Assembly (NCBI GenBank): GCA_027065215.1
Contig: JAMOOT010000346.1
Location: forward strand, 1-6,066
Direction: 5' to 3'
DNA: 6,066 bases
Source: Candidatus Omnitrophota bacterium
GTDB taxonomy: Bacteria > Omnitrophota > Gorgyraeia > S143-82
Position 1 is the first letter of the stretch. Each line of letters begins with the position of its first letter. Of the stretch, positions 1-6,066 are shown one piece after another. Made by a program: the position numbers and the translations under genes. The notes beneath the pieces were generated by a model, which made no database searches, had not been told where the DNA came from, and saw only the letters and a list, made by a program, of their open reading frames with translations.

Positions 1-1921
1 ATACAGATCTGCCCTGCACTTCATGGTCATATTGACGAATCACCCACTCCTTGCAGGCAATATTGTAAGAAGACAATACCTGATGAAACACCTTCTGAGG
101 ATTATCTACCTTAGGAATATCTTCTTCATGCTTAACCCAAATCCACTCGGCGTATTTTTCTCGCAATGGCACTTGAGAATGGAGGAACTCCACATCTATA
201 TCCATCACCAAAACAGACTCATAATAAAGTCTTAACCTCTTATCTCCAGTAAATTCACCGATACACACCGCTAAAACATCTTCCTGTTCAAAGGCAGAAA
301 GCAACTCATTTAAGTGTTCTGGTTTCACAGCCAAGACCATTCTCTCCTGAGATTCAGATATCCATATCTCAGTATAACTAAGCCCAGAATACTTCAACGG
401 AACTCTATCTAAATGCACTAACGCCCCCACCCCTTTAGCCATCTCTCCAACAGCAGAAGATAATCCACCTGCGCCACAATCAGTAATCGCCCTATACCAT
501 CCCTTATCCCGAATCCTTAATAGAACATCTGTAAATTTCTTCTCTTCTATTGGATTCCCTATCTGGACCGCAGATGAACAGCTCTGTTGTGACTCTGTAT
601 CCAATTCAGCGGACGAGAACGTCGCCCCATGGATCCCGTCTCTTCCTGTGCGCCCACCAATAAGAACGATCTTATCTCCCGGACATACTTCCTTTTCCAC
701 CGCATTTACAGGCATAACTCCTACTGTCCCGCAAAAGACCAATGGATTGGAAACAAATTCCTCATCAAAGAATATTGCCCCGTTTACAGTGGGAATCCCC
801 ATTTTATTCCCGTAGTCCCTCACTCCAGCGACCACACCCTTCATCATCCGTTGAGGATCAATTACCCCCTCTGGCACATCTTTTTTATCAGGTGGGGCAA
901 AACAAAATACATCGGTATTGGCAATAGGCTTTGCCCCTAAACCACAGCCTAATACATCCCTGATAACCCCACCAACTCCAGTATTCGCCCCACCAAACGG
1001 CTCAAGGGCAGAGGGATGGTTATGGGTCTCCACTTTAAAGCAAATTGCCCAATCTGAATCAAACCGCACCACACCTGCATTATCCTTGAATACAGATAAA
1101 CACCATTCTGGGGCCAAATCACTCGTTGCCTTCATAATGTATGATTTAAAAAGAGATTCTATCTTCTCCTCAGCAACCACCTTACCAGTCTCATCCTTCT
1201 CCACATAATAGATAGGAGATTTAAATGTCTTATGCTGACAGTGTTCAGACCAAGTCTGAGCGATTGTCTCAATCTCCACATCCGTAGGATTACGACCTAA
1301 CTTTCTATAGTAATCCTGAATATATCGCATTTCATCAATGTCCAGCGAAAGAAGCATCTCTTGGCTTAACCTTTCTAACCCCTCATCGTCTAACTCCAAG
1401 AGAGGGATCTCAATACGACGAAACTTGTAAGAGGGATACTTATTCTGAAACGGATTAAGAAAGGCATTCACCTGAACTTGCTGGATCAAAGGATTATAAA
1501 ATCTCTTAGCGACTCGTATCAAAATTTCCTCATCTACCTCTTCATAAAACTCCACCCTCCAACCAGTAAAGACTGCATTCGGAACTATTCGAAACATCTC
1601 TCTCAATGCCTTAGACACAGTCAAGGCCTCACTATCCATTACACCAGGGAGGAATCCCACCTCAAACCAACTACTACAGTTCCCCCTGTCTTCAGGGCAA
1701 GGAGAAAGGATCTGATAGGTCTCAATAATCCTATCTACTAAAACTATTTCAACAAACTTCTCTAACTCCTCGTATGAAAGGTCAGCATCAATGAAATAAA
1801 GTTTTCCTATTCTAAAAGAGTCTGCCCTCAGTCCCGTCTGATAAGAACTACATACCGATAGGATCTCCTGTTCCTTAGGAGAACCGAAGTCTCTTCTATG
1901 TACATGGACACGAATCTTCAT
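1..1921 (-). CDS. purL: Phosphoribosylformylglycinamidine (FGAM) synthase, fused PurS-PurL form, 3' end outside window
   Basis: This enzyme makes FGAM from FGAR, ATP and glutamine-derived ammonia in de novo purine synthesis, in the cytosol. Translation of the reverse strand gives 640 open codons with no stop before the window edge. Residues 1-72 resemble PurS (GKLYFIDADLS, then IIETYQI). Residues 85-152 look like a second PurS-like copy (WFEVGFLPGVMDSEA). The PurL core follows: WSEHCQHKTF (224-233), ETHNHPS (298-304), GGRTGRDGIHGATFSS (422-437), DCGAGGLSSAVGEMA (481-495), SESQERM (522-528) and YDHEVQG (631-637), which opens the second half. Roughly 300 or more residues are missing if the family length of about 950-1000 holds. 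ATG 1919-1921 is the only possible start: an in-frame TAA lies four codons upstream (1931-1933), and AAAGG sits 6 nt before the ATG. The start lies inside the 3' end of the upstream membrane gene, so translational coupling is likely. The glutaminase PurQ is not visible. Confidence 0.96.
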   Translation of the reverse strand, partial: MKIRVHVHRRDFGSPKEQEILSVCSSYQTGLRADSFRIGKLYFIDADLSYEELEKFVEIVLVDRIIETYQILSPCPEDRGNCSSWFEVGFLPGVMDSEALTVSKALREMFRIVPNAVFTGWRVEFYEEVDEEILIRVAKRFYNPLIQQVQVNAFLNPFQNKYPSYKFRRIEIPLLELDDEGLERLSQEMLLSLDIDEMRYIQDYYRKLGRNPTDVEIETIAQTWSEHCQHKTFKSPIYYVEKDETGKVVAEEKIESLFKSYIMKATSDLAPEWCLSVFKDNAGVVRFDSDWAICFKVETHNHPSALEPFGGANTGVGGVIRDVLGCGLGAKPIANTDVFCFAPPDKKDVPEGVIDPQRMMKGVVAGVRDYGNKMGIPTVNGAIFFDEEFVSNPLVFCGTVGVMPVNAVEKEVCPGDKIVLIGGRTGRDGIHGATFSSAELDTESQQSCSSAVQIGNPIEEKKFTDVLLRIRDKGWYRAITDCGAGGLSSAVGEMAKGVGALVHLDRVPLKYSGLSYTEIWISESQERMVLAVKPEHLNELLSAFEQEDVLAVCIGEFTGDKRLRLYYESVLVMDIDVEFLHSQVPLREKYAEWIWVKHEEDIPKVDNPQKVFHQVLSSYNIACKEWVIRQYDHEVQGRSV

Positions 1922-3152
1922 CTGGGACCTTTAACTGATAAATTTCAAAATCTCGAAGGAAAGGTATTATACCATGCGAAATAGAGCAATCAAGTAACTT
2001 AAAGTTTATAATGGGTTCCACGCTTAACCCCATCTTTTTTACATATTCCATCCACGAACTTGACATAGAAGGCGCTAAAAGTAGTATTCGCTCCTTCTCT
2101 ACCACCTCTTTCGATAAGATCCTTTTCCACTTAACACTACTAATCGGCAATAATTTCTGCCGATACTTATGTGGCAAGATGACGCTTAGGGATTGCAATT
2201 CCTTCGATACAATGATCTTATCTGGTGAAATAACTTCAAGTTTTATCAAAAGAAACTGGGGAGATATACTCCCTCGCAATGTCAAATCATCAGAAAGCAC
2301 CCAGCACAAGAACAGAAATAATCCTACGCCCATTGACGTCAAAAACAAACGTCTAAAATCCAACCTATGGCCCAAGGCCTTATCTAATCCAATTCCCAAG
2401 GCCAAAAACCATGGACATAACGCAGGGACTATCAAGTAAACGGATGGACCTTTTCCCTTTGCAATCGAAAGAATAAACCAGGTGATGATGTATATCCAAC
2501 CAGCCCAATTCCACACACTATCCTTAGAGAACCACCATCCTAAAAGAAAAGGCAGTAAGATATATCCTAATACTATGATTACAACATTATCCCAACTACT
2601 TGGAGAAAGTAAGACAGGCTGAAAAAATAATGATGCCAAAATAAACACTCCCACCATCGATAATAGCATAGGGCAGACTTTTCCTATTGGCCTCTCCAAC
2701 CCCCTCACCCGCACAGTCCAAATAAATAAGACCGTCAAGACAAACGGTGCGGCCCAGTAAGGGAGTAACAATATGTACGCCAGCAACACACCCATACCCA
2801 ATCCCCACTGCTGGGCAGGCCTCATAACAGACACCTTCTCAGAGAGCCAAATATACAAAGCCATAAGGAAGAAAAATACCCCTTGCCCATAACCAAGAGA
2901 TAAAAACAAGGCCGCAGGTGAAGTGAAAAATAAAAGTAAAGACAAAATAATGGTTGAAACAGAGGCCCTCCATTGGAGAAGCAAGTCAACCAAAAATAAC
3001 AAACCCAACAAGAGAAAAGATAAATCCCAAAAGATAACCCAATTCCAACCTCTGCCAATAAGCCAAGAAAATATCGTTGGAAGTAAACCAAACTTAACGG
3101 CAGTCAAAGAAGAAAAAAGATTTAATTGATCTAACGAAGGAGGCCAAAACAT
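1896..3152 (-). CDS. Polytopic membrane protein, GT-C glycosyltransferase-like (ArnT/GT39-like), apparently without the usual N-terminus
   Basis: A protein of 418 residues. About 8-9 hydrophobic helices fill residues 13-290 (for example 36-58, 82-103, 118-146, 152-173, 190-208, 215-230, 238-255, 268-287). A soluble tail of about 125 residues follows, probably extracytoplasmic. Family hints seen by eye: FWPPSLDQL at the very start resembles the wPPl/KPPL motif that follows the first periplasmic loop of GT39/PMT_2 enzymes. SPAALFLSLGYGQ (78-90) resembles the corresponding helix of GT-C proteins. AKGKGPSVYLIVPALCPWFLA (about 231-251) resembles the fslsKgK..YllPalPalA segment. Such enzymes move sugars from polyprenyl-phosphate carriers at the membrane. 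The first helix and the acidic (DE/DD) catalytic loop normally before the PP motif are absent, and an in-frame stop (3186-3188) limits any upstream extension to about 11 codons without a common start codon. The gene starts 14 nt after purB, with GGGGGG as a weak ribosome site, and overlaps purSL by 26 nt. It may be inactive or a divergent family; no substrate can be named. Confidence 0.6.
   Translation of the reverse strand: MFWPPSLDQLNLFSSLTAVKFGLLPTIFSWLIGRGWNWVIFWDLSFLLLGLLFLVDLLLQWRASVSTIILSLLLFFTSPAALFLSLGYGQGVFFFLMALYIWLSEKVSVMRPAQQWGLGMGVLLAYILLLPYWAAPFVLTVLFIWTVRVRGLERPIGKVCPMLLSMVGVFILASLFFQPVLLSPSSWDNVVIIVLGYILLPFLLGWWFSKDSVWNWAGWIYIITWFILSIAKGKGPSVYLIVPALCPWFLALGIGLDKALGHRLDFRRLFLTSMGVGLFLFLCWVLSDDLTLRGSISPQFLLIKLEVISPDKIIVSKELQSLSVILPHKYRQKLLPISSVKWKRILSKEVVEKERILLLAPSMSSSWMEYVKKMGLSVEPIINFKLLDCSISHGIIPFLRDFEIYQLKVPDEDSCPCT
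1928..1932 (-). promoter_or_regulatory. Ribosome binding site of purSL inside the upstream gene
   Basis: AAAGG on the minus strand, 6 nt before the purSL ATG. It lies inside the coding sequence of the preceding membrane protein gene. It fixes the purSL start, since the frame is closed by TAA at 1931-1933. The arrangement suggests translational coupling. Confidence 0.65.
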
Positions 3153-3166
3153 TATCCCCCCAATCT

Positions 3167-4465
3167 CTACTCTAATCGCAAACGTTTATAGATAGCCCCA
3201 ATGTTCTGCTTAAATCTGTCCAAAGAGAATATCTTATCGATTTCCTCTCTGGTCAGATAGGCACCAATGTCCGGATCTTCTTTTACTAAGGTATAGAAAT
3301 CTTCCCCACTATTCCATGTCCTCATGGCCAATCTTTGTACCCATTGATAGGCCTTCATCCGTTCCACCCCTTTATCCATCAAAGCAGATAAAAGGGATTG
3401 AGAAAAGATTAGACCACGAGTAAGATTCAAGTTTCGAGCAATATTTTCAGGGTAGACATTCAGATTCTCAATCAAATTCTTAAACTTCGTCAACATATAA
3501 TCCAATAGTATCGTTGCATCAGGGAATATCACGCGTTCTACCGAAGAATGACTAATATCCCTTTCATGCCACAACACAATGTTTTCCATTGCGGCTAAGG
3601 CATAAGATCGCAACAGTCTTGCCTGACCTGAAAGTCGTTCAGAAAGTATAGGGTTTCGTTTATGGGGCATCGCTGAAGAGCCCTTTTGGCCTCGACGAAA
3701 AGGCTCCTCCACTTCCCTCACTTCGGTACGTTGTAGGTGCCTTATCTCTACCGCGAATCGTTCTATTATCGAACCAATAATTGCCAAGTTGAATAAATAG
3801 TTTGCATGCCTATCTCGGGGCACTACCTGAGTCGTTATCTCAGCGGGCCTTATTCCTAATTTCTCACACACATAGGCTTCTATCTCAGGAGGATTATGGG
3901 CATAATTTCCCACTGCTCCTGAAATCTTGCCTACAGCCAGCTCTTCTATCGCCAAGATAAGGTTACGCTTTGCACGAGATAGTTCATCATATAAAAGGGC
4001 AAACTTGAGTCCAAAGGTGATAGGCTCTGCATGAACTCCATGTGTTCTACCAATACAAACCAAATCTTTAAAGGCCAAGGCCTTCTCTTTCACTACCTCC
4101 AACACCTCATCTATATCCTTCACTAACAACTCAGTAGATTGCTTAACCTGCAAAGCAAAAGAGGTATCTATAAGATCGTTGGACGTAAGGCCTTTGTGGA
4201 AATAAGCGGCATAAGGGCCTAAGGATTCTGAGACATTTTCAATAAAGGCTACAATATCGTGATTAGTAACTTGTTCCAACTCTTTTATTCTTTCTACAGA
4301 AAAGCAGGCCCGTTTACGCATCTCGTCTACCACATCCATAGGGAACCAATTCAAAAGTCTTGCCTGGGCCTCAGCAGTCAATAATTCTATCTCTAACATC
4401 AAAGAAAACTTATTTTCTTCGTCCCATATCCGGGCCATCTCTTTCCGGGTGTACCTCTCAATCAT
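3167..4465 (-). CDS. purB: Adenylosuccinate lyase
   Basis: PurB splits SAICAR to AICAR plus fumarate in the IMP pathway, and adenylosuccinate to AMP plus fumarate; it is a cytosolic homotetramer of the fumarase/aspartase superfamily. The 432-residue length matches the roughly 430-residue bacterial (Bacillus/Thermotoga) form. Expected motifs are present in order: TNHD (67-70, with the substrate-binding His), TSNDLIDT (94-101), GRTHGVHAEP (139-148, His142 as likely general acid) and the superfamily signature SSAMPHKRNP (263-272) with the catalytic serine loop. The C-terminus looks complete. ATG 4463-4465 is supported by a near-perfect Shine-Dalgarno (TAAGGAGGTGA) with 7 nt between GGAGG and ATG. 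It is the first gene of a minus-strand unit with the membrane protein and purSL, read from an extended -10 promoter just upstream. No key residue is missing. Confidence 0.97.
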   Translation of the reverse strand: MIERYTRKEMARIWDEENKFSLMLEIELLTAEAQARLLNWFPMDVVDEMRKRACFSVERIKELEQVTNHDIVAFIENVSESLGPYAAYFHKGLTSNDLIDTSFALQVKQSTELLVKDIDEVLEVVKEKALAFKDLVCIGRTHGVHAEPITFGLKFALLYDELSRAKRNLILAIEELAVGKISGAVGNYAHNPPEIEAYVCEKLGIRPAEITTQVVPRDRHANYLFNLAIIGSIIERFAVEIRHLQRTEVREVEEPFRRGQKGSSAMPHKRNPILSERLSGQARLLRSYALAAMENIVLWHERDISHSSVERVIFPDATILLDYMLTKFKNLIENLNVYPENIARNLNLTRGLIFSQSLLSALMDKGVERMKAYQWVQRLAMRTWNSGEDFYTLVKEDPDIGAYLTREEIDKIFSLDRFKQNIGAIYKRLRLE

Positions 4466-4469
4466 ACAC

Positions 4470-4480
4470 TCACCTCCTTA
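4470..4480 (-). promoter_or_regulatory. Strong ribosome binding site of purB
   Basis: TAAGGAGGTGA on the minus strand is almost fully complementary to the 16S anti-Shine-Dalgarno. The GGAGG core is 7 nt from the purB ATG, which fixes that start. Confidence 0.85.
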
Positions 4481-4491
4481 ATTCACGCTAC

Positions 4492-4520
4492 ATTATAACA
4501 CCAAAAGGGCCAAGCAAAAA
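4492..4520 (-). promoter_or_regulatory. Housekeeping sigma-70-type promoter of the purB unit with extended -10
   Basis: On the minus strand, TGTTATAATG (4491-4500) holds a perfect TATAAT at 4497-4492 preceded by TGn, an extended -10. The -35 position at 17-bp spacing (4515-4520) reads TTTTTG, a weak match, as is common with extended -10 promoters. The predicted transcript start is near 4485, leaving a leader of about 20 nt that contains the purB ribosome site. There is no room for a riboswitch in this leader. A second TATAAT lies upstream at 4548-4553 without a good -35. Confidence 0.65.
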
Positions 4521-4612
4521 CTACTGGCACTCTTCTATTAAGGCAAAATTATACATTTGAATCTTGATTTTCCATATTATTCTATTAAACTTAAATTAGA
4601 AGGAAGAATGAA

Positions 4613-4636
4613 TTGGCATAAATTTGGCATAAATTT
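4613..4636. repeat. Tandem direct repeat, 11-bp unit, two copies
   Basis: TTGGCATAAAT occurs at 4613-4623 and again directly after at 4624-4634, with identity continuing to 4636 (TT). The period is close to one helical turn, and the pair sits immediately upstream of the sigma-28 -35 of flgM. It could be a regulator site or the source of the sigma-54-like motif; both readings are possible. Confidence 0.8.
4614..4629 (+). promoter_or_regulatory. Candidate sigma-54 (-24/-12) promoter upstream of flgM
   Basis: The 16-base stretch TGGCATAAATTTGGCA fits the known sigma-54 consensus TGGCAC-R-N4-TTGCW except at two positions (T for C in TGGCAC, and G for T in TTGC). The invariant GG (4615-4616) and GC (4627-4628) have the required 10-nt gap. 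A start near 4640 would give a leader of about 45-50 nt. It coincides with the 11-bp tandem repeat, so chance is a real alternative. No enhancer-binding activator is visible in the window. Confidence 0.4.
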
Positions 4637-4641
4637 TTATC

Positions 4642-4668
4642 TAAAGATTCTCTAAAAAAGGACGATAA
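4642..4668 (+). promoter_or_regulatory. Sigma-28 (FliA/SigD) promoter of flgM
   Basis: TAAAGATT (4642-4649), an 11-nt spacer, then GACGATAA (4661-4668). The known sigma-28 consensus is TAAAGTTT-N11-GCCGATAA, so 14 of 16 positions match with exact spacing. The predicted start is around 4675, giving a very short leader (about 10-15 nt). A flagellar late-gene promoter in front of an anti-sigma-28 gene is the expected autoregulatory arrangement, so promoter and gene call support each other. Confidence 0.8.
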
Positions 4669-4675
4669 TATAATT

Positions 4676-4682
4676 GAGGTGA
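4676..4682 (+). promoter_or_regulatory. Ribosome binding site of flgM, start ambiguous
   Basis: GAGGTGA lies before two in-frame ATGs. GAGG is 4 nt from ATG 4684 and 10 nt from ATG 4690, neither ideal, so the protein may begin at either; the two differ by two residues. Confidence 0.6.
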
Positions 4683-4683
4683 G

Positions 4684-5031
4684 ATGGAAATGTCTGAAAT
4701 AAATAGGCTTACAAACACAGGAAATAGTGCTAAGTACATTCGACAACTATCAGAGGAGCAACGGGTTCGGGTTCAAAGCCAACATCAAGAGCAAAAGGTC
4801 GAAGAGAGGAAAAAAGTCGAAAAGGACCAGATTTCCATATCCCAAGAGGCCAAACAACTCTCTGAGGCACAAGAACTTTACCGCAAATTCTTAGAAGAAA
4901 AGGCAAAAGAAATAGAAACAGAGAGGATGCAGAAAATAAAAGAACTCAAACGAAAACTACAAGAAAGACCTAACACCCCTCTTAATCAAATCGCAGAAAA
5001 AATCGCAAAAGAGTATTTCGGTATGGGCTAA
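4684..5031 (+). CDS. flgM: Anti-sigma-28 factor, FlgM family
   Basis: A small, highly charged cytoplasmic protein of 115 residues (113 from the second ATG at 4690). FlgM binds sigma-28 (FliA) and holds late flagellar transcription until the hook-basal body is complete, when FlgM is exported. Two parts fit the family. DQISISQEAKQLSEA (48-62) matches the D.v.iS.eAk.L motif. A C-terminal sigma-binding region has ERMQKIKELK (80-89) and then IAEKIAKEYF (103-112), matching the family's ReekV..lK....g.Y.......iA.kil pattern. The N-terminal 45 residues are rich in Q, E, K and R and probably disordered, as expected for the exported part. The middle helix (about 60-92) is more charged and a little longer than usual. 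A sigma-28 promoter directly upstream supports the assignment. It appears monocistronic, with no other flagellar gene in the window. A generic coiled-coil protein is the main alternative. Confidence 0.82.
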   Translation: MEMSEINRLTNTGNSAKYIRQLSEEQRVRVQSQHQEQKVEERKKVEKDQISISQEAKQLSEAQELYRKFLEEKAKEIETERMQKIKELKRKLQERPNTPLNQIAEKIAKEYFGMG

Positions 5032-6066
5032 TCTTCACGCCCCAAAATTCCTCGTTGTCCCACTTTCTTATAGAATAATAAGAGTTTTTTTTCACTGGGA
5101 GATATGCCTACATAGATATCATCATCCCCAGACTCCATAGAATCCTTCTTCCATTCTATAGCAATTAAGGCAAAATCTTCTTTGGTTCCCGAAAACCGTT
5201 TTATATCCATAACAATTTTATCTAACAAAGAGTTAATCGAAAGATGAGCGTTTGCCAATATAAGTTTGCCTAAACGATCGACATCATAACTGCGTCCCTC
5301 TGGATTGCGAAAGTTGAAAATACATGGGGCATAAAATAACAAAATATCTCCTTTGTGAACAGTTAAATCCTTAGGTTCATAAAAGATTTCTCGAGAAAGC
5401 CCTAAGGGTATCCTTTCTTCAACTTCATAACACTTAACCTGCTTACGATATTTATCTAACACTATAAAAGAAACCCCACCTGCTCCAGAAAATACAACCC
5501 GATTCCGGGAGGCATCTAATAAAACATAAAGGAACTTACAACTCATAGTTATGCCCATGGCCTTCACTAACGCCTTATTTATGCTATATACCACCTCACC
5601 TGGTTGGTGTGTTATCACAGAATGAGATCGCAATAATCCCCGCAAATACGATATCTTTGTTAAGGCCTCTTTCCCTCTATCCATAACATCACTTACAGCT
5701 AAGCCTATTTTGTCTTGATTTATCTCTATAAAGTCATACATACTGCTACCCACTTCCTCTCCTATGACCTCTTTAACACGCAGATCCATCCAATCTCTAT
5801 GGGAAGGTAAATATGTGGTCTTCTCCTTTATTTCTTTAACCACTCGCTTTTCTATTATTTTTGCCTGACGTCGAATAAATTCTTTTCTCATTCCTAAAAG
5901 AGTTGAAATAATCTCCGTAGTAAACAACACAAAAATCCACTCAGTCCCTAACCAAAAGACCCTATAGTGCAGACTATACCCCCAAAGGATCAATACCCCC
6001 CCCAAAGACAAAGGTAACAGAGTAACTACCCACTTAGGCCGAAACAGTAACATAAACCCCAAGGCC
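5028..6066 (-). CDS. Membrane-anchored SpoIIE/RsbU-type PP2C-like protein, probable pseudophosphatase, 5' end outside window
   Basis: The frame is open to the window edge (346 codons plus the stop), so the N-terminus is missing; the first apparent start, TTG at 6060-6062, is more likely an internal Leu. Numbering from that codon, residues 1-58 hold two helices and the end of a third, 59-82 a charged linker, and 100-303 a SpoIIE-like PP2C domain, with a 40-residue tail. The fold is recognisable: GSSMYDF (105-111) for GGDfYDf, GLAVSDVMDRG (120-130) for igDVsGHG, SINKAL (150-155), IPLGL (218-222), HKGDILLFY (236-244) and TKEDFALIAIEW (293-304). Family members dephosphorylate anti-anti-sigma proteins using metal held by conserved Asp residues. 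Here GGD reads GSS, AGH reads AGG (194-196), YTDG reads YAPC (244-247) and DD reads ED (295-296), so catalysis is doubtful. The membrane part could be the end of a CHASE2-type sensor; this is a guess. It converges on flgM with stops overlapping by 4 nt. Confidence 0.78.
   Translation of the reverse strand, partial: ALGFMLLFRPKWVVTLLPLSLGGVLILWGYSLHYRVFWLGTEWIFVLFTTEIISTLLGMRKEFIRRQAKIIEKRVVKEIKEKTTYLPSHRDWMDLRVKEVIGEEVGSSMYDFIEINQDKIGLAVSDVMDRGKEALTKISYLRGLLRSHSVITHQPGEVVYSINKALVKAMGITMSCKFLYVLLDASRNRVVFSGAGGVSFIVLDKYRKQVKCYEVEERIPLGLSREIFYEPKDLTVHKGDILLFYAPCIFNFRNPEGRSYDVDRLGKLILANAHLSINSLLDKIVMDIKRFSGTKEDFALIAIEWKKDSMESGDDDIYVGISPSEKKLLLFYKKVGQRGILGRED
5065..5092 (+). terminator. Candidate intrinsic terminator of flgM, inside the convergent gene
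   Basis: TTCTTAT (5065-5071) pairs with ATAAGAG (5078-5084) across a 6-nt loop, including one T-G wobble, and is followed at once by eight T (5085-5092). The stem is weak (one G-C pair) but the T-run is perfect. It lies 34-61 nt past the flgM stop, within the coding region of the opposing phosphatase-like gene. Confidence 0.45.

Noticed and set aside
629..1208. Plus-strand open frames opposite purSL (629-940, 742-927, 918-1208)
   Set aside because: They are antisense to well-conserved PurL motifs, have no plausible ribosome sites or family features, and read as unstructured Pro/Ser/His-rich shadows.
1..1921. Possible frameshift or decay in purSL
   Set aside because: All 640 visible codons read through without a stop and every expected motif appears in order and in frame.
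2011..2439. Plus-strand open frame of 142 codons opposite the membrane protein gene
   Set aside because: It is antisense to the soluble tail and last helices of the membrane protein, has no recognisable motif, and its composition is that expected from the complement.
4466..4490. Riboswitch or attenuator in the purB leader
   Set aside because: The predicted leader is only about 20 nt, too short for a purine riboswitch, and no aptamer-like stems are visible.
4548..4570. Second purB promoter around TATAAT at 4548-4553 (minus strand)
   Set aside because: The -35 position reads TATGGA at 17-bp spacing and there is no TGn extension; in an AT-rich gap a TATAAT arises easily by chance.
6060..6062. 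TTG as the start codon of the phosphatase-like gene
   Set aside because: The frame stays open to the window edge, and the residues upstream and downstream continue a hydrophobic helix, so this is more likely an internal Leu of a truncated gene.

Overview
The window (6066 bp, fairly AT-rich by eye) holds five protein-coding genes and one informative intergenic region. Four genes are on the minus strand and one on the plus strand. Two genes run off the window: purSL at base 1 and a phosphatase-like gene at base 6066. I see no rRNA, tRNA, CRISPR array or insertion sequence.

The minus-strand block from about 4520 down to 1 looks like one transcription unit. It opens with a strong extended -10 promoter, then purB (adenylosuccinate lyase), then a polytopic membrane protein resembling a GT-C glycosyltransferase (ArnT/GT39-like), then the start of a large fused PurS-PurL (FGAM synthase). 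The purB-membrane gap is 14 nt, and the membrane gene overlaps purSL by 26 nt. Two of the three genes belong to de novo purine synthesis. The membrane protein has no evident purine role and seems to lack the usual N-terminal segment of its family.

Divergent from purB is a small plus-strand gene that reads as flgM, the anti-sigma-28 factor of flagellar regulation. Its upstream DNA carries a near-consensus sigma-28 (FliA/SigD) promoter. Just upstream of that is an 11-bp tandem repeat that also fits a sigma-54 -24/-12 element. flgM meets the next minus-strand gene tail to tail with a 4-nt overlap of stop codons, and a candidate intrinsic terminator for flgM lies inside that neighbour's coding sequence. 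The neighbour encodes a membrane-anchored SpoIIE/RsbU-type PP2C protein in which most of the metal-binding aspartates appear to be replaced, so it may be a pseudophosphatase.

The organism is a flagellated bacterium. The purine enzyme with two tandem PurS-like domains fused ahead of PurL is an architecture I associate with Desulfobacterota/deltaproteobacterial-type lineages, and a sigma-54/sigma-28 flagellar hierarchy would fit. This is a weak inference and no species is claimed.
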